Assembly: GCA_024529925.1 (NCBI GenBank)
Contig: JAFEUB010001475.1
Span: 412,501-476,500 of the forward strand
From: Ophthalmolycus amberensis
Lineage: Eukaryota; Chordata; Actinopteri; Perciformes; Zoarcidae
Direction: 5' to 3'
Length of the DNA: 64,000 nt
The translations under genes were made by a program, and so were the position numbers. Positions 10,301 through 21,405 of this stretch are shown piece by piece. How positions within the stretch are numbered: the first letter of the stretch is position 1; every line of letters begins with the position of its first letter. The notes beneath the pieces were generated by a model, which ran no database searches, was not told the origin of the DNA, and saw nothing but the letters and a program-made list of their open reading frames with translations.

Positions 10301-13300
10301 GTTTTCAGAGTTTTGGTTGTATTGTACACCTTCATGAGGACAGGCATGCACAAGCAAACGGGTAGCGTAATACACCATCTGGCCGCATCCATAGTTTTTC
10401 AAAGCCATGAACAGAGCAGAGGGCCATTCCAGAGACGGACCGGCTGTAGAAACTCAAATTAAGCGGGCTAGTCTCCTAGCAGCAGGGAGTGAGGCAGAGG
10501 GACTGTTAGAGCCAGCGCCTCCACTGGCCCCCAGCCCGCTGTTGGCTCATTTTCTATAGCCACTGTAGCATGAAAGCATAGAGGAATTAGCAAGTTAGAC
10601 AGCCAACTGTTAATTGAGTAAAATGTAACAACTTAATGCTTTGTCCATAAACTCTTCTCACAGGTAGGAAAGATGATGATCCCAAATAGCATCCAATCAC
10701 AAGGACGCATCGAGTACTAGCCAATCACAGCACGGTCGACGCTGCTTCAGTCTTTTGAAGTGGGCGTGGTTTCATCTGAAGTTGGTTTGTAAAAAGATAA
10801 GACGCAGTCCTCCCAATGGTTTCAGGCTAGTGAACTAATCTGCAGGAGGCAATAATTCTTCAACAAAGCAATGTTCCAACAAAGACTGGAAAACGACTGC
10901 AAGTAAGGAATCATGCAAAAGTTTTCTGAAGATGTAATTTAAGACGTTTGTTAGACCTCAAAGATAAATACAATGAGTTTTGGTTGTAAGCACTGAATGT
11001 GAGCAGAACAAAACTCTCTTGGGCCCCTTTAACTGTCGACCCATTAACTTCATTCAGAACAAGGACAGAAGCGGATCCAGGGGGGGAACCTTTAACTCAA
11101 CCTGCTCAAGACACATACGTAAACATACCAGCACATGTCCATCAGAGTCACAAGTTGGATATAATTCAACAGGAAATGTAATATGAAAGTATGCCACTAT
11201 TGTGCCAACATATTTGGACTATTATTTCTATCAGATGATATATCATTGTGCTTGCTGAGATCGTTTCGTGCAGCTACAATGCTATAAAGATATTCATCGC
11301 GGCAACAAACATGAGCTGTCAGAAGATCTCACCTTAAGTTGTTTGAAGAAGATGGATGTGCGAGCCCACTCCACGATGGCGAACAGCGTCTGGTCGGCCA
11401 TGAGGCACATCAGGCCGAAGGTGCTGGGGTTCCCGTGTTTCTCCCAGTTCGTGTGCTCCTGCAGGAGACGAGCAGTGATCTTATTCTGCAGCTGGAGCTC
11501 GTCTGGATCACAGCGCATGAACTCCATCACTAGCTGTGGCATCCTTGGACCGCGTGGAGAGAGAGGTCTTGAGTACAGCTCGTCTGAGTCGATTCCTGCA
11601 GCAGCGTTGTTGACGTGCTCTGACTTGATGGTCCAGTTTGAGGAGGAACACTGGTACTGGTTTACACCGGGTGAGTCGGATGGCAGGAGTGAACACAGTG
11701 ATGGAGGCTGGTAGCTGATACGGTCGTTCTGTGCGGTGGGTAGTGGGGTGCAGTGAAGGATGGGAACTGGATGAAGGCCACCAGTAAAGGTCAAGTCTCT
11801 TTGCTGGGTCGAGGAGCCCAGGGGTGGACCGCTGTCTATTCTGAATCCGCTAGCTTGAATCAGAGCCTTTCTCTGCTGCTTGAGGGCACGATCACGCTTG
11901 TACATGGGGCCGAACTTGTTCCTGCCACCTCGTATTCGATCTGCACGAACAGCTGATGAGATGAGATTTGTTTAGAGCAGTTTGATTGATGATTTTCACT
12001 ATGATGTTCACAAACGGACAGATTACCCCTTAGATTGCTCATTCATGAGGGTGAAACAACACTATGATTGACATTCTTCATATTCCTCATCTTTAGGACC
12101 AACTGGAAAAAAAACAAGAAGAAGATGGACTTCTCAGCAAGTCAACATAAAACAAAAACCACTGTGAATTCCTTACACAATAACTGGGGATGCTCTGCAT
12201 TGCGCTAACTTATGCTTCCTCTCTTCTCGCTTGACCCGGAAATTGTTCAATGAATGTATCACACCTGCACTTTCTTGTCACATTATGCCACAGTGTGAAT
12301 TGAATTAATAGTAAATATAGAAGTTGTCATGAACACTGTTATGCTCATCTGATTATAAGATACAGCGGTATAACAATGGACAGCTGATGCTTTAGAATGA
12401 CGGCTCCAAGGCAAGAATGACTCATTGTGTTAAATGCATGTGGCCTCGTCTCCTCTCTCCTTGCGTCTCTTTCTGGCCTTCTCCTCGAGCATCTCCTGTG
12501 AGCGTGACTAAGACGTGAATCAGCATAAAATGAAAGTGCCCCGACCCTCACACATCGAATTACACAGACTTTGTACTAGGGAGCAGGCAGGGTAAAGTCT
12601 GAATTGTTATTGCTGCTGGGGAGCAAGGTTGCACCAAATATCTATAACATAGTTACTTGTGTGTTAAATTTCCTGGGAAAAGTCCATCTGACGATATGTC
12701 ATATCATCAGATCATAAACAATTAACAGGCAAAAACACTTAACACTTGTACAAAAATATTTACCGTGTCATTTATTTCTAGGTCCCTCATAAATTAAAAT
12801 GTGTTATTTTATTGGTAGCTCCAATATGCAAAGTATTCATTCTGTAATTTGTGGGTTTTAATCTTAAATGTTACTGCGGGTTTATACACAATTACCCTCT
12901 AAGTCTGTTTCTAGTCACGTAGGAGAGAGCGAGTAAAATATGATTCATAGAAAATCAATAAAGCTCCTGTTATTCAACCATCTTTCCACTCAGGGAAACA
13001 TAAAAATAGACCTTAAAACATAAAACTTTATATTTGTCCTATTGTCAACAAATATATATTCTCACTGGATATAATTTAACTAATATATATCACCATGACA
13101 CTTCCCCAGTTGATTACCTACATTAAGACAATTGTTTTTTGTATTACAAGTTTTCTGTAAATGTATGTCAGAATATGGAAAAGAGTCATTGCCTTATTAA
13201 ATATGTACTAATTTGCTTAAATTTCCAGAACAGAAATCTGAACATTGGATAAAGCCAGGTTCGAAATTCTTATTTCATTTCGTTTATATATTAGAATCAA

Positions 13301-14619
13301 AGGTTTTTACAAAAGGAATTTTGGAAAGATCTTTGTATCATAAATCAGAAAATACTATCAACAGCCATGAAAAATCTATCTTCTCCATGTTTTTAGGAAT
13401 ACAATGTTCATCTCTATGAATTATTTATGAACAAACCGCTCTGTGAGAAACTATCAGAATGTAGGAATGAAAGTGGAAAGTTTGGTGTATGTAAGAGCTA
13501 CTGAAGTGAGAAAAACTGTTTTAGAGAAAACTGTCTTTAAACATATGTTTATTAAAAGTCCTTACACTTTGAAGACACTACAGGCGAATAACGTAAATGT
13601 CGAAAGTGACTGGTGTTGCCCACCTTTAATTAATGTAACTATTGCCAACACAGAACATCGCAGCTAAACGCAGGAGCAAACTACAACTGTGATGATAATA
13701 ATAATAATGCATGAATCCACAGGGGCTTTAATTGCGGGTCTGTTACACTAAAAGACTGACTCGTTCCTTGTAGAAGCGCGTGAATCGCCCCGTTTTCTCG
13801 GTAACATTGCGTCTGACCCGTGAGCTTGTTAGATGTGAACAGGTGGATGTTGTATGAAGTTAAATACATTAAACTCTACTTTAAATTATAATTATTACCA
13901 CCATTATTATTGGTGTTGTTGTTACAGGTAATTGGCATCGAAGTCACCGCACATCCATTAAATGTATAGTTGGGATGCGACAATACTTTAAATTACTACA
14001 AAACATTTTTTTTTAAATAGTAATAATTTGAAGACATTTTCTTGGACCAATATGGACAACAAGAAGAGCGTAAATAAATCCTCTGTTATGTGATAGAGGG
14101 TTATACTTTTGTTTCTGAATATATTCCCATGTCGTCATTCTAGGCCGCGGGAAGCAGGTCGCAGTATTTGGAATATGCCTGTGGCATTATGAAAGGTTAT
14201 GTACAATACAAGGATTCCCCTTCATTGATTTCCTAACACATGTGGATGAAGAGCCGCCCTCCTTACCTTCCAGCCTCATGCCGACATGAAGACACTTTTG
14301 GAATCTGCAGAACGGACACCGCTTCCTTTGACTTACATCGATCCTGCAGTCCCGGTTCTCTGCGCAGATGTACTTCTTGTTGTTCTGGACCGTCCTTTTG
14401 AAAAAACCCTGCGAGGGTTGAAGAAGAGGAAGGGGTCCACTTGAGGAAGGCGGTTCTGTTTATAACGACAACTGATAGGCATTTACAACAATACAGCTCC
14501 AGCAGAAGTAAATGTACCTTGCAGCTCTCACAGGTGAGCAGACCGTAGTGGTAACCAGAGACTTTGTCTCCACACACTGGACACAGCTCCTCCAGACACA
14601 CACCATGTCTGAACTCCAT
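7090..14619 (-). CDS. nr5a1: nr5a1, steroidogenic factor 1 (SF-1/Ad4BP/Ff1-type nuclear receptor), complete CDS
   Basis: Orphan nuclear receptor of the NR5A (FTZ-F1) family; in vertebrates it binds DNA as a monomer and activates steroidogenic and gonadal genes. The CDS is join of 14619-14518, 14408-14267, 11952-11333, 9733-9614, 8229-8082 and 7343-7090: 1386 nt, 461 residues, matching the usual SF-1 length. Zinc finger 1 uses C13, C16, C30 and C33 with P-box CESCKGFFKR. Finger 2 uses C49, C55, C65 and C68. The FTZ-F1 box (RGGRNKFGPMYKRDRALKQQ) follows. The hinge spans roughly 110-225, and the ligand-binding domain ends in the AF-2 helix LLIEML (449-454). The start is the first ATG, one base after a TTTTTCAG acceptor. 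The first eight residues (MEFRHGVC) differ from the usual acidic SF-1 N-terminus, and IDVSQRKR and CLHVGMR differ from typical members, suggesting a diverging teleost paralogue. nr5a2 or another fish ff1 gene is possible, but adjacency to psmb7 favours nr5a1. Confidence 0.92.
7344..8081. other. nr5a1 intron 6
   Basis: About 740 bp between exons 7 and 6. No repeat or coding segment recognised. Confidence 0.7.
8082..8229 (-). CDS. nr5a1: nr5a1 exon 6 (LBD)
   Basis: Residues 329-377 plus one base, starting MELSDVASHAG and ending in the conserved DRQEFACIKFIILFNP. The acceptor is TTTGGCCAG. A run of 13 G (C on the coding strand) lies about 40 bp upstream. Confidence 0.93.
8268..8280. repeat. Poly-G tract (13 G)
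   Basis: Homopolymer in nr5a1 intron 5, reading as poly-C upstream of the exon 6 acceptor on the coding strand. Length is likely unreliable in sequencing. Confidence 0.9.
9206..9481 (-). repeat. SINE-like dispersed repeat (copy 1), in nr5a1 intron 5
   Basis: The reverse complement contains GGTTCAATCCCCGGCTCC-like box B sequence, CTTGGGCAAGACACTGAACC-like text, GGTGCCACCTTGCATGGTAG-like text and GAATGGGTG, and it ends AAGCGCTATACAAGTACAATC-like. Related copies occur at 33478-33640 and 38085-38290. The tRNA-like head with box A is missing in this copy. Confidence 0.75.
9614..9733 (-). CDS. nr5a1: nr5a1 exon 5 (LBD)
   Basis: Forty codons in phase 0, residues 289-328: VNDQMKLLHSCWSDLLLLD, ISRQVLYGKEGSLLLVTGQE. 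Length and both boundaries match the equivalent SF-1 exon. Confidence 0.95.
9734..11332. other. nr5a1 intron 4
   Basis: About 1.6 kb. A segment near 9990-10030 (GCCACTGACCAAGCGTCGGT) closely matches one at 59447-59480 and belongs to a dispersed family. No exon-like segment otherwise. Confidence 0.6.
11333..11952 (-). CDS. nr5a1: nr5a1 exon 4 (FTZ-F1 box, hinge, start of LBD)
   Basis: A 620-nt exon for residues 82-288: AVRADRIRGGRNKFGPMYKR, a Ser/Pro-rich hinge with PLSPRGPRMP, and the start of the ligand-binding domain (FGLMCLMADQTLFAIVEWAR). Human SF-1 also has one large exon here. Confidence 0.96.
11953..14266. other. nr5a1 intron 3
   Basis: About 2.3 kb, AT-rich, separating the DNA-binding exons from the large exon 4. 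Nothing specific recognised beyond short AT-rich runs. Confidence 0.6.
14267..14408 (-). CDS. nr5a1: nr5a1 exon 3 (second zinc finger)
   Basis: Residues 35-81 plus one base: GFFKRTVQNNKKY, then RKRCPFCRFQKC and GMRLE. Intron 2 before it is only 109 bp. Donor G/GTAAGG. Confidence 0.95.
14518..14619 (-). CDS. nr5a1: nr5a1 exon 2 (start codon, first zinc finger)
   Basis: Residues 1-34, ending CPVCGDKVSGYHYG then LLTCESCK. The acceptor lies at 14621-14622, so the ATG sits one base into the exon and a non-coding exon upstream is required. Donor AAG/GTACAT. Confidence 0.93.
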
Positions 14620-14728
14620 CCTGAAAAACAGCGACCGCTCATCACACGGATTACAACATGAAGAGTGTTTGTGAGACATAAAACAAACATCTGATCATAT
14701 GGAATCCATCCTCTCCTGACTGACCTAC

Positions 14729-14790
14729 CTGTTGACTCAGTGTTCGGCCTGGTTCAGTACTGTAACTAGACTGAAATCAAAGCTGGTGTG
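14729..14790 (-). other. nr5a1: Probable non-coding exon 1 of nr5a1 (only the 3' boundary supported)
   Basis: A strong donor (CAACAG/GTAGGTCAG, exon end 14729) lies 108 bp before the exon 2 acceptor. SF-1 genes have a non-coding first exon. The 5' limit given is only approximate; no transcript evidence is available here. Confidence 0.4.
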
Positions 14791-14872
14791 AATATTCTTC
14801 CAGCTGCGTACTTGCAGATGTGAAGTGGAGTGATGTGACCGTCACGGGAGGGACTCTCCATGGTCCTGATCC

Positions 14873-14915
14873 CATTGGCTCATGTAGCCAATGAGCACGT
14901 CTCATCATTGACTCA
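14873..14915 (-). promoter_or_regulatory. Candidate nr5a1 proximal promoter module: paired CCAAT boxes plus AP-1 motif
   Basis: CATTGGCT-CATGT-AGCCAATG (14873-14893) is a perfect 8-bp inverted repeat placing a CCAAT box on each strand. TGACTCA at 14909-14915 is a consensus AP-1 site. The module lies about 145-185 bp upstream of the predicted exon 1 end. CCAAT elements are known in mammalian NR5A1 proximal promoters; equivalence here is inferred. Confidence 0.45.
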
Positions 14916-15075
14916 CCTGTTTGTGTGTTTATACAACATGCCTTCATAGCTTCTTTTTTTTCGATTAAGAGTTTTATTGTGCGTTTTCTGAGATCGCACA
15001 AAACAGATATTCAATAATGTAATTCAAAGGACAGCAATACATAAACAAAACGACAGACAGACAGATAAACGGACT

Positions 15076-15335
15076 GAAGCTGCAACGATTCGTCGACCAG
15101 TCGATCAGATGATTAACAGAAAATCATTTTAATTCCTTCAAAGTAGTTTTTCATGCAGTAATAGCAGAAAAATCAGTTTTCCAGCCTCTCGAATATGAAG
15201 ATTTCCTGCTTTTCACAGTTTTAATGTCATATTAGTCTGAATAGCTTTGGGATTTGGCCTGACAACGCACGTTATGATAGACATCACGTTACACTTTGAG
15301 ACACTGGGATAGACTGGTTTTTAGTTGCAGCCCTA
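15076..15335. mobile_element. Decayed non-autonomous DNA transposon with GCTGCAAC termini
   Basis: Starts GCTGCAACGATTCGTCGACC and ends AGTTGCAGCCCT, an inverted terminal pair. The interior has the AGATGATTAACAGAAAATCA type of text found in a widespread fish repeat. About 260 bp. Confidence 0.6.
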
Positions 15336-16069
15336 TTCTACAATCCTGCTCATATATAAGGTGGTCAGACAATAAGCCAGGGTAATGTATTACTAACCAT
15401 TCAAAGCAAAGTAAATAAATTAATACAAATATAAAAATAAAGAGCAGACAAGTCCAATTTTATTTAAAAGTTGGTGGGTACAAATCACGAAGAGGGCTTT
15501 AGTTCTTCAGGTATTACCGGAGGTACAACAAAAAAGAACCATGTTTTTACATCATTTCAATGATGATGCAAATATATTTAAATACAAATACAGCAAAAAG
15601 TCATGAGGGGACCTCAAAGCAATATGAATATTCAAATGTGTATTTATTAGATAAGATACTTACATATATAAATATGATGGTATGTGGGCAGTTCAGGTCT
15701 GAGAGATATCAAAAATAAAATTTGAACTCCATTATACCTCTAGCTCAGGATTTAAAAATGCATCTCGCAATGTAGTGTTAGATCCACTATAGTGTTACCA
15801 CTTTTTATACAGATTTTTGAAATTCTTTTTAGTTTTTAAGTTTATTCTTATACTCTCCAAGAGAAATAGCATTGTACCATTGTTATTCATTAAAATAATA
15901 GTATCCAATACCAGGTCGGCCTATTTACACGATCCAGCTATCTGAATCAGTATAGGCTGATATCCATCAGCATCAGGTTTTTGTGCATCTCTAATCTTTC
16001 AACAACAAAATGACATGTACCTGTACCCAAGCATACATACCAGCAAAAGGCTGCACTTCGGGGATTCTA
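15336..16069. other. Intergenic DNA with no recognised feature
   Basis: AT-rich; no repeat, exon or motif could be supported. Confidence 0.6.
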
Positions 16070-17240
16070 GATCTCTGTGAGGAGCTTATTAGAGACAGAC
16101 TCGTCTGTGGCATTGATAATGACAATTCGACAAGTGCTACTGCGTGATAGTAATTTGACATTAGCTAAGGCTGTCTCTACCTGTCCAATTCATGACACGA
16201 TCACAAGAAAACACTGGCTTCTCCACAGCACTCTGTCACAAATGTTGCAGTCCATGCGAGGTTCATGACAAAACAAAAGCATACCTGACAGATAAATACT
16301 GGGACACAGTGTGTTGCCAGCTAAAACAACTGTAAAGGTAATCATTCAGCTAAGAGAGACACATGCCCAGCTTTTGGTCAACAGTGCCATTCCATGTAAA
16401 AGATGGAATCATTAAAAAAAAGGGCTGCAGAGTCCTAGGAGGAGTTCACCAGCTAGAACGTGACAAAGCTGATACAGAAGAAACATTCTATGTTGACGGC
16501 TTGACATAGCAAATGACTGTTGATTCAACTGACGCACAGAAAAGAGAAAATAATGAAGCTTTTGTCACTGCCGCAAGTTGACGTGTCAAAAACGACATTT
16601 GAGCAAATAAAGAACAAGGAACAAATAAGAGCCTATAGCCACAAAGCCTGTGGCATAAGGAGGCAGCACAATCACAACTGTGGTCAAGATGCAGTACCAC
16701 CTAGGGACAGCCATACACATGGTTATCTCACTGTATATCATCCAAGAGGATGTTCCGCCACTGCTCGAGCTACGTGCACGCAGGCAAATTCATTCAGTAA
16801 AGACATTCACCAGTTAAGCCCCACTGACGGTAACCTGTCCCATTAAATCAGATTATAGCAATCTCTTCACTGATAGCCTTGAAAAGATGCTTATAACCAT
16901 GACACTCGGGCAGGATGTGAGACCCGTTGTTTGTCCTGTGCATCATATTCCCGTTGCTATGAAAGAGCTGGACAGGATGCAGGAACTGGGTGTCATCCCT
17001 TCTGTCTCTGCCAAGAGATTGGGTGCCACCAACAAAAAGGACAAACAAGAAACCTAGGATGTGCATTAATCCAAGAGACCTGAACACTGCTTTGAAAGGA
17101 CCACATCACACTATGAGTAGAAGAAGTGGCCGCACACACATCAAGCCATTGGTACTCAACTCTGCCAGTGACGAGTTCCAGCGATCAGTGAAATACCAGA
17201 GCCAGCAAACGTCCCAGCTCTACAAAGATTTCTGGTGAAG
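16070..17240 (+). mobile_element. Degraded Ty3/gypsy retrotransposon fragment (gag end to start of reverse transcriptase)
   Basis: Near 16073-16140 a frame reads EELIRDRLVCGI, typical of the end of Ty3/gypsy gag, then shifts to LLRDSNLTLAKAVSTC. Around 16860-16985 a frame reads SNLFTDSLEK, then IPVAMKELDRMQELGVI. At 17010-17100 a third frame reads PRMCINPRDLNTALKGPHHT, the start of the reverse transcriptase domain. Frameshifts and stops break it, and no LTRs or RT active site were found, so it is an inactive fragment. Exact ends are not determined. Confidence 0.75.
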
Positions 17241-17601
17241 GTCACTTGCCTGCACTGGTATGACTTGGTATGAATAGCAGCAAAATGCGTATGAAGCACT
17301 TCTACTCATTATCTTGAGTTGCTGCCCCAAATAGCAAAGATCTACATCATACCAGGGTGGGGTGAATGCCATGTCATGCCATTGTGGCTCAGACATTGAG
17401 CTGACATGGAATAGTGGCGAGGATACGTTTGGATCTTTTATCCTCCCGTGCGGGTTTCTCCAGGCGACCTGCAGTGCTGCTTTTGTTACTTGGCCTTTAT
17501 AGTGGGATCATTAAATGTCAGAACTCACCATTATATTGGGAAACAAAGATCAGAGATGTATTTAGTTCAGTCAGTATATTGGCATGCAGGGAAGACCACA
17601 G

Positions 17602-17830
17602 GGGGCGACCGTGGCGCACTGGATTAAGAGGGTCAGTCTGGGAACCGGAAGGTCAACGGTTCAATCCCTGACTGGGACGTGTCACATGTCGAAGTGTACC
17701 TGAGCAACACACTGAACCCCTGGCTCCCTGGTCGCCGATCAATGGCAGCCCACTGCTCCCTATATACAGGGATGGGTCAAATGCAGAAGTCAAATTTTGT
17801 GTATGTGTAAAAATGTATATGACAATAAAA
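17602..17830 (+). mobile_element. tRNA-derived SINE
   Basis: The head is tRNA-like: box A region GTGGCGCACTGG (17611-17622) and box B GGTTCAATCCC (17658-17668), spaced as in a tRNA gene. The body follows with GAGCAACACACTGAACCCC, and the 3' tail ends GACAATAAAA. Box B has A in place of the usual G. Orientation plus; about 230 bp; a retroposed copy, not a working tRNA gene. Confidence 0.8.
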
Positions 17831-19371
17831 TCCTAACTTCCTTTAGTGTTAAAACATGACTGTACGATAACAGCTTTTGTGAATTGGCTATAAAATGTGG
17901 TATGCATGCAAGAAATCAAACTTTTATTTCTTGGCTTCAGAAATGCAGCCATTTACTATTCACTTACCGAGCCTTGGTTTTCCTGATCCTCAGGGTCCCC
18001 GCACGCTTCCAGGTTCACTATGTTACAATTAGTCTGTGGTTATCAGATTATAGCACATTTCTTTGGGAATATTCACCATGTGAATTTGTGGCTACAGGAC
18101 ACATATAATACCTTCTATAAACACATGTTTCTAGAGTGTAGTCATGGTCCCCAGAGGATGTTGCAGTCCTATCAGATGAACTCCAATAACTCTTCAGCGA
18201 CAGCATCTGCCATGTTCCAGGTGTGTTTTTTACTGCTTTTTAACTGTATGTTATTTAACACACTAAATGATATCAAAGTGGACAGTGGTACAGTATTTCT
18301 TTAAGACACAGTGATCATGGATGGAGGCTTGGTTTCTTAAGTAGCATCAGGTTTACATTCCTATCGCTGCCACTTGGAGTTGCAGAATATTTCAATGAAA
18401 TGTCCTCCATTTAAACTTTGCTCACTTTCTAACTACTTTATCTCTGAAGTGTTACAACGGAGTCATGTTGGTGCGAGTCATGTCCTGTAGTTTATTGGTT
18501 ATTGTGCAATAATTTGTAATCTTAAACATAAGTATGTGGACATATACTTTTAATAAAATTGTAATTTAAATTGTTTCTTTAGCTGAGCTACTTCATCTGT
18601 TCACATGAAATACCCCCTGAGGTACACAAACCCCTGCTTGTGAACTACAGATTTAATGGACAGGTTGCCATAAAATATGCTGAACACATTTATGGTCCTC
18701 AGATGATGAACCCATTTGTTTTATTGATCCTGCAATCTTATTCTAATCTAGTGCCACCTTCATGAAAGATGTAGTAACCTCACCTTTGGCAAGACTCTAA
18801 TCTTCAGAATCTGTCAGCTTTGACAGTCTTTCTTAATCTTGGGTCCACTGAACTCAACACTACTCAAACAGAAACCACGTTGCTTCTCCCTTCCCTAGCT
18901 GCAACATTAAATCATGTCATCAAAAACTATTCTACACCGAAACAGTCGACCCACATCCAATGGGAAGAGTTGGTCATCAACAGTAAACAGGCCGTTCAGT
19001 TCAGTATTTCTATATCCAGTAGATGGAGCTGTTGTATTAAACAATAAACACAACGTTCCAGTTGTAGTATTATTTATTTATTGATATAGTATTATCCCAG
19101 AGGCTGCTATGATTGTAGTTTTAAACATAGCTTATGAGGCATTTTTGTCTTTATTTGATCCATGACAGTAGACAGACAAACAGGAAACATGGGGACAGAT
19201 TAATTATATGCAACACAGTCAGAATGAAACCAGGGGTTGTTGTGATAGATATTCACCCTAGACAACTACACTAGACACGTTCCTGTTTCATTCCTTTTTT
19301 TAAATATTTATACTTTTTAAAAATCATTATTATTATTGTTAGCTTGTTTATTTCTTTGTCCTAAAGCTTAG

Positions 19372-19373
<2 letters not shown>

Positions 19374-19426
<53 letters not shown>
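19374..19426. repeat. (AC)n microsatellite
   Basis: Uninterrupted run of about 26 CA/AC dinucleotides. Confidence 0.97.
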
Positions 19427-19427
<1 letters not shown>

Positions 19428-21039
19428 CTACACTCATTTTGCAGCTCAAATAGAACCGGTAACTAACTGCTCTTACACCAATACACCCCAATAACTTGCC
19501 TCTTTATTTTTAAATTGTCTTTATCTTATCCACCTTCTCACTGACAATGGACATGTTTTTTTTACTCGTCTTCTCTATTTGATATTCTGCTTTTAATTTT
19601 CTGTCACGTCCATACTGACATCATGTCTTCCTGTGGAGAAGAAGGAGAAGTTCAAAGTCACTATAATAGGAGCCACAGAATGATTTCAGGGAAGTTGCAT
19701 GGTGTTACTCCATCTATTGATGTAATCCTTTATTGAATACATGATATAGACATTTATTGACATAAGAATACATGGATGGAGCAATCTGGAAACTTTGGCT
19801 GAGTGCAAACAGAAGGTTTAAAGTGTCAGTTCACCTAAATCCCCCCAACTTTCCAACATCTTTGGTTTTCTATCCTGCATACTTTCAGATATGAGGTTGT
19901 GAAATGGGGGAAGACATTTGTTTTGGGGTGATTTGGGTGAACTGAACTGTATAAATTCTTGATAACCACCTGAAAACTACAGTTAGACAGATGACAAAGT
20001 CATAAATACCAGAGATACATCTGTGAGTATCAATTGTGATAGATCATCTCAGAACCAGATGGACAACTGAACAGTAACTATATCCATGTAACTTCCATAA
20101 TGGTTTGTGAAAATCACAATCAACATTGTTGATGTGTGTCGTTCTTTAGGTGTTGTAGTAGTGCACTAGACTTTGTCATAGATGTGTTGTATTCATATGT
20201 ATCATTATGATAGATTTTTACACTGCTATTACACACATTTGGAAAGAGAATATTTGTCACATTTTTTGCATGGAGCAATTCAAACTCAACAAGATCTGAC
20301 AATTAAACAATTATACTGTGCACACTTTAGCATGGATAGCATGTCTAACACTCCATATTAAGGATAGGTTAAGGTTATCCAATTTATTTGGCCGTGAAGA
20401 GAAATATGCAGCCGTCCAATGACAAGAAGGAGATTTGGATGACATGACATGACTATTTTCTTTAAATTCCAATCACCTCTATCTTTCAGATATTTCATGG
20501 AGATAAAGTCACGTTTGTCGTTTTCAACAAAGTCAGTTTTGTTTTGTCAACATCTGGTCTTTGGTCAAAGGTTGTTGATGAATATTTTCTGTCACAATTT
20601 TTATCGACAAAATGAACACTATCTCTAAAAAGTGTTGCGGTGCTAAAATAAAATCAAGCTGCTTCTACTTCTGATTCCAAGAGACAGACAGCTGTCATAA
20701 TTTGCAAGTTACTTGTCAGAAAAAGGTAAACATAGGTGGTTTTAAGCATTTAAACAAATCTGTCATTTCGTTGGCGACGACAGTGTCGTAGACCCCCTTG
20801 CGATGTCCAAATGTTTGCTTTTCCAACTCCAAATGATTTACGTACTTTCATTTTGACTGAATTCTAAACACCCCGTTACAGCCGTGTCAAACAAACACGA
20901 TTTAAAGACATAGCAGCACTACGTGAACTCTTATGATAACCGTTACAAGTACGCATTTATTACTTGTAACAGTTACTATTTACTTGTTGTTCCAAGACTC
21001 ATATGTGGTGTTAACCCCATAGTCAGACTTCTAAGAGGT

Positions 21040-21405
21040 TCATAAAAGCAGGAATAGTGAGGATACCAAGAAGATCAGGCAGCAGTAGATGTTTGAACTT
21101 TTGGTCCTTCCAGTGTGGATCCTGAGAGCTTGAGCATCTGGATGCAGTTCACAGGCGGCCGGAGCATCTGCTGGGATATGGGGCAGCTTTGCATGATCCA
21201 GGAGCTCAGGGTGACTGCAGGCACTTCTGGCAGGAGCTGAGGTAGCCAGGCTGCTCAGGGTTCCTGCAGAAAGTGTATCCAAGCTTTCTTTACTGGCAGT
21301 GGCTACAGACAGAGGTGAACGCTCTCCTCCATCTGTTTGACCACGAAATGTAAGCAGAAAGTATGCTGCTGGTACTAATCTAATATTTAACCACGGCCTT
21401 TTCAA
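21040..21405 (-). other. Unrecognised 121-codon open reading frame
   Basis: Open from ATG to stop, in DNA that is locally more GC-rich than its surroundings. The predicted product has a Ser/Ala/Pro-rich middle and a hydrophobic C-terminus (CCLIFLVSSLFLLL). I recognise no domain, and splice signals were not established. It may be chance, a lost exon or a conserved non-coding block. Confidence 0.15.

Noticed and set aside
11339..11533. Plus-strand frames opposite nr5a1 exon 4
   Set aside because: Shadows of the minus-strand coding exon, without homology of their own.
17602..17680. A tRNA gene
   Set aside because: Box A and B are present, but the sequence continues into a SINE body and tail, and cloverleaf pairing is poor.
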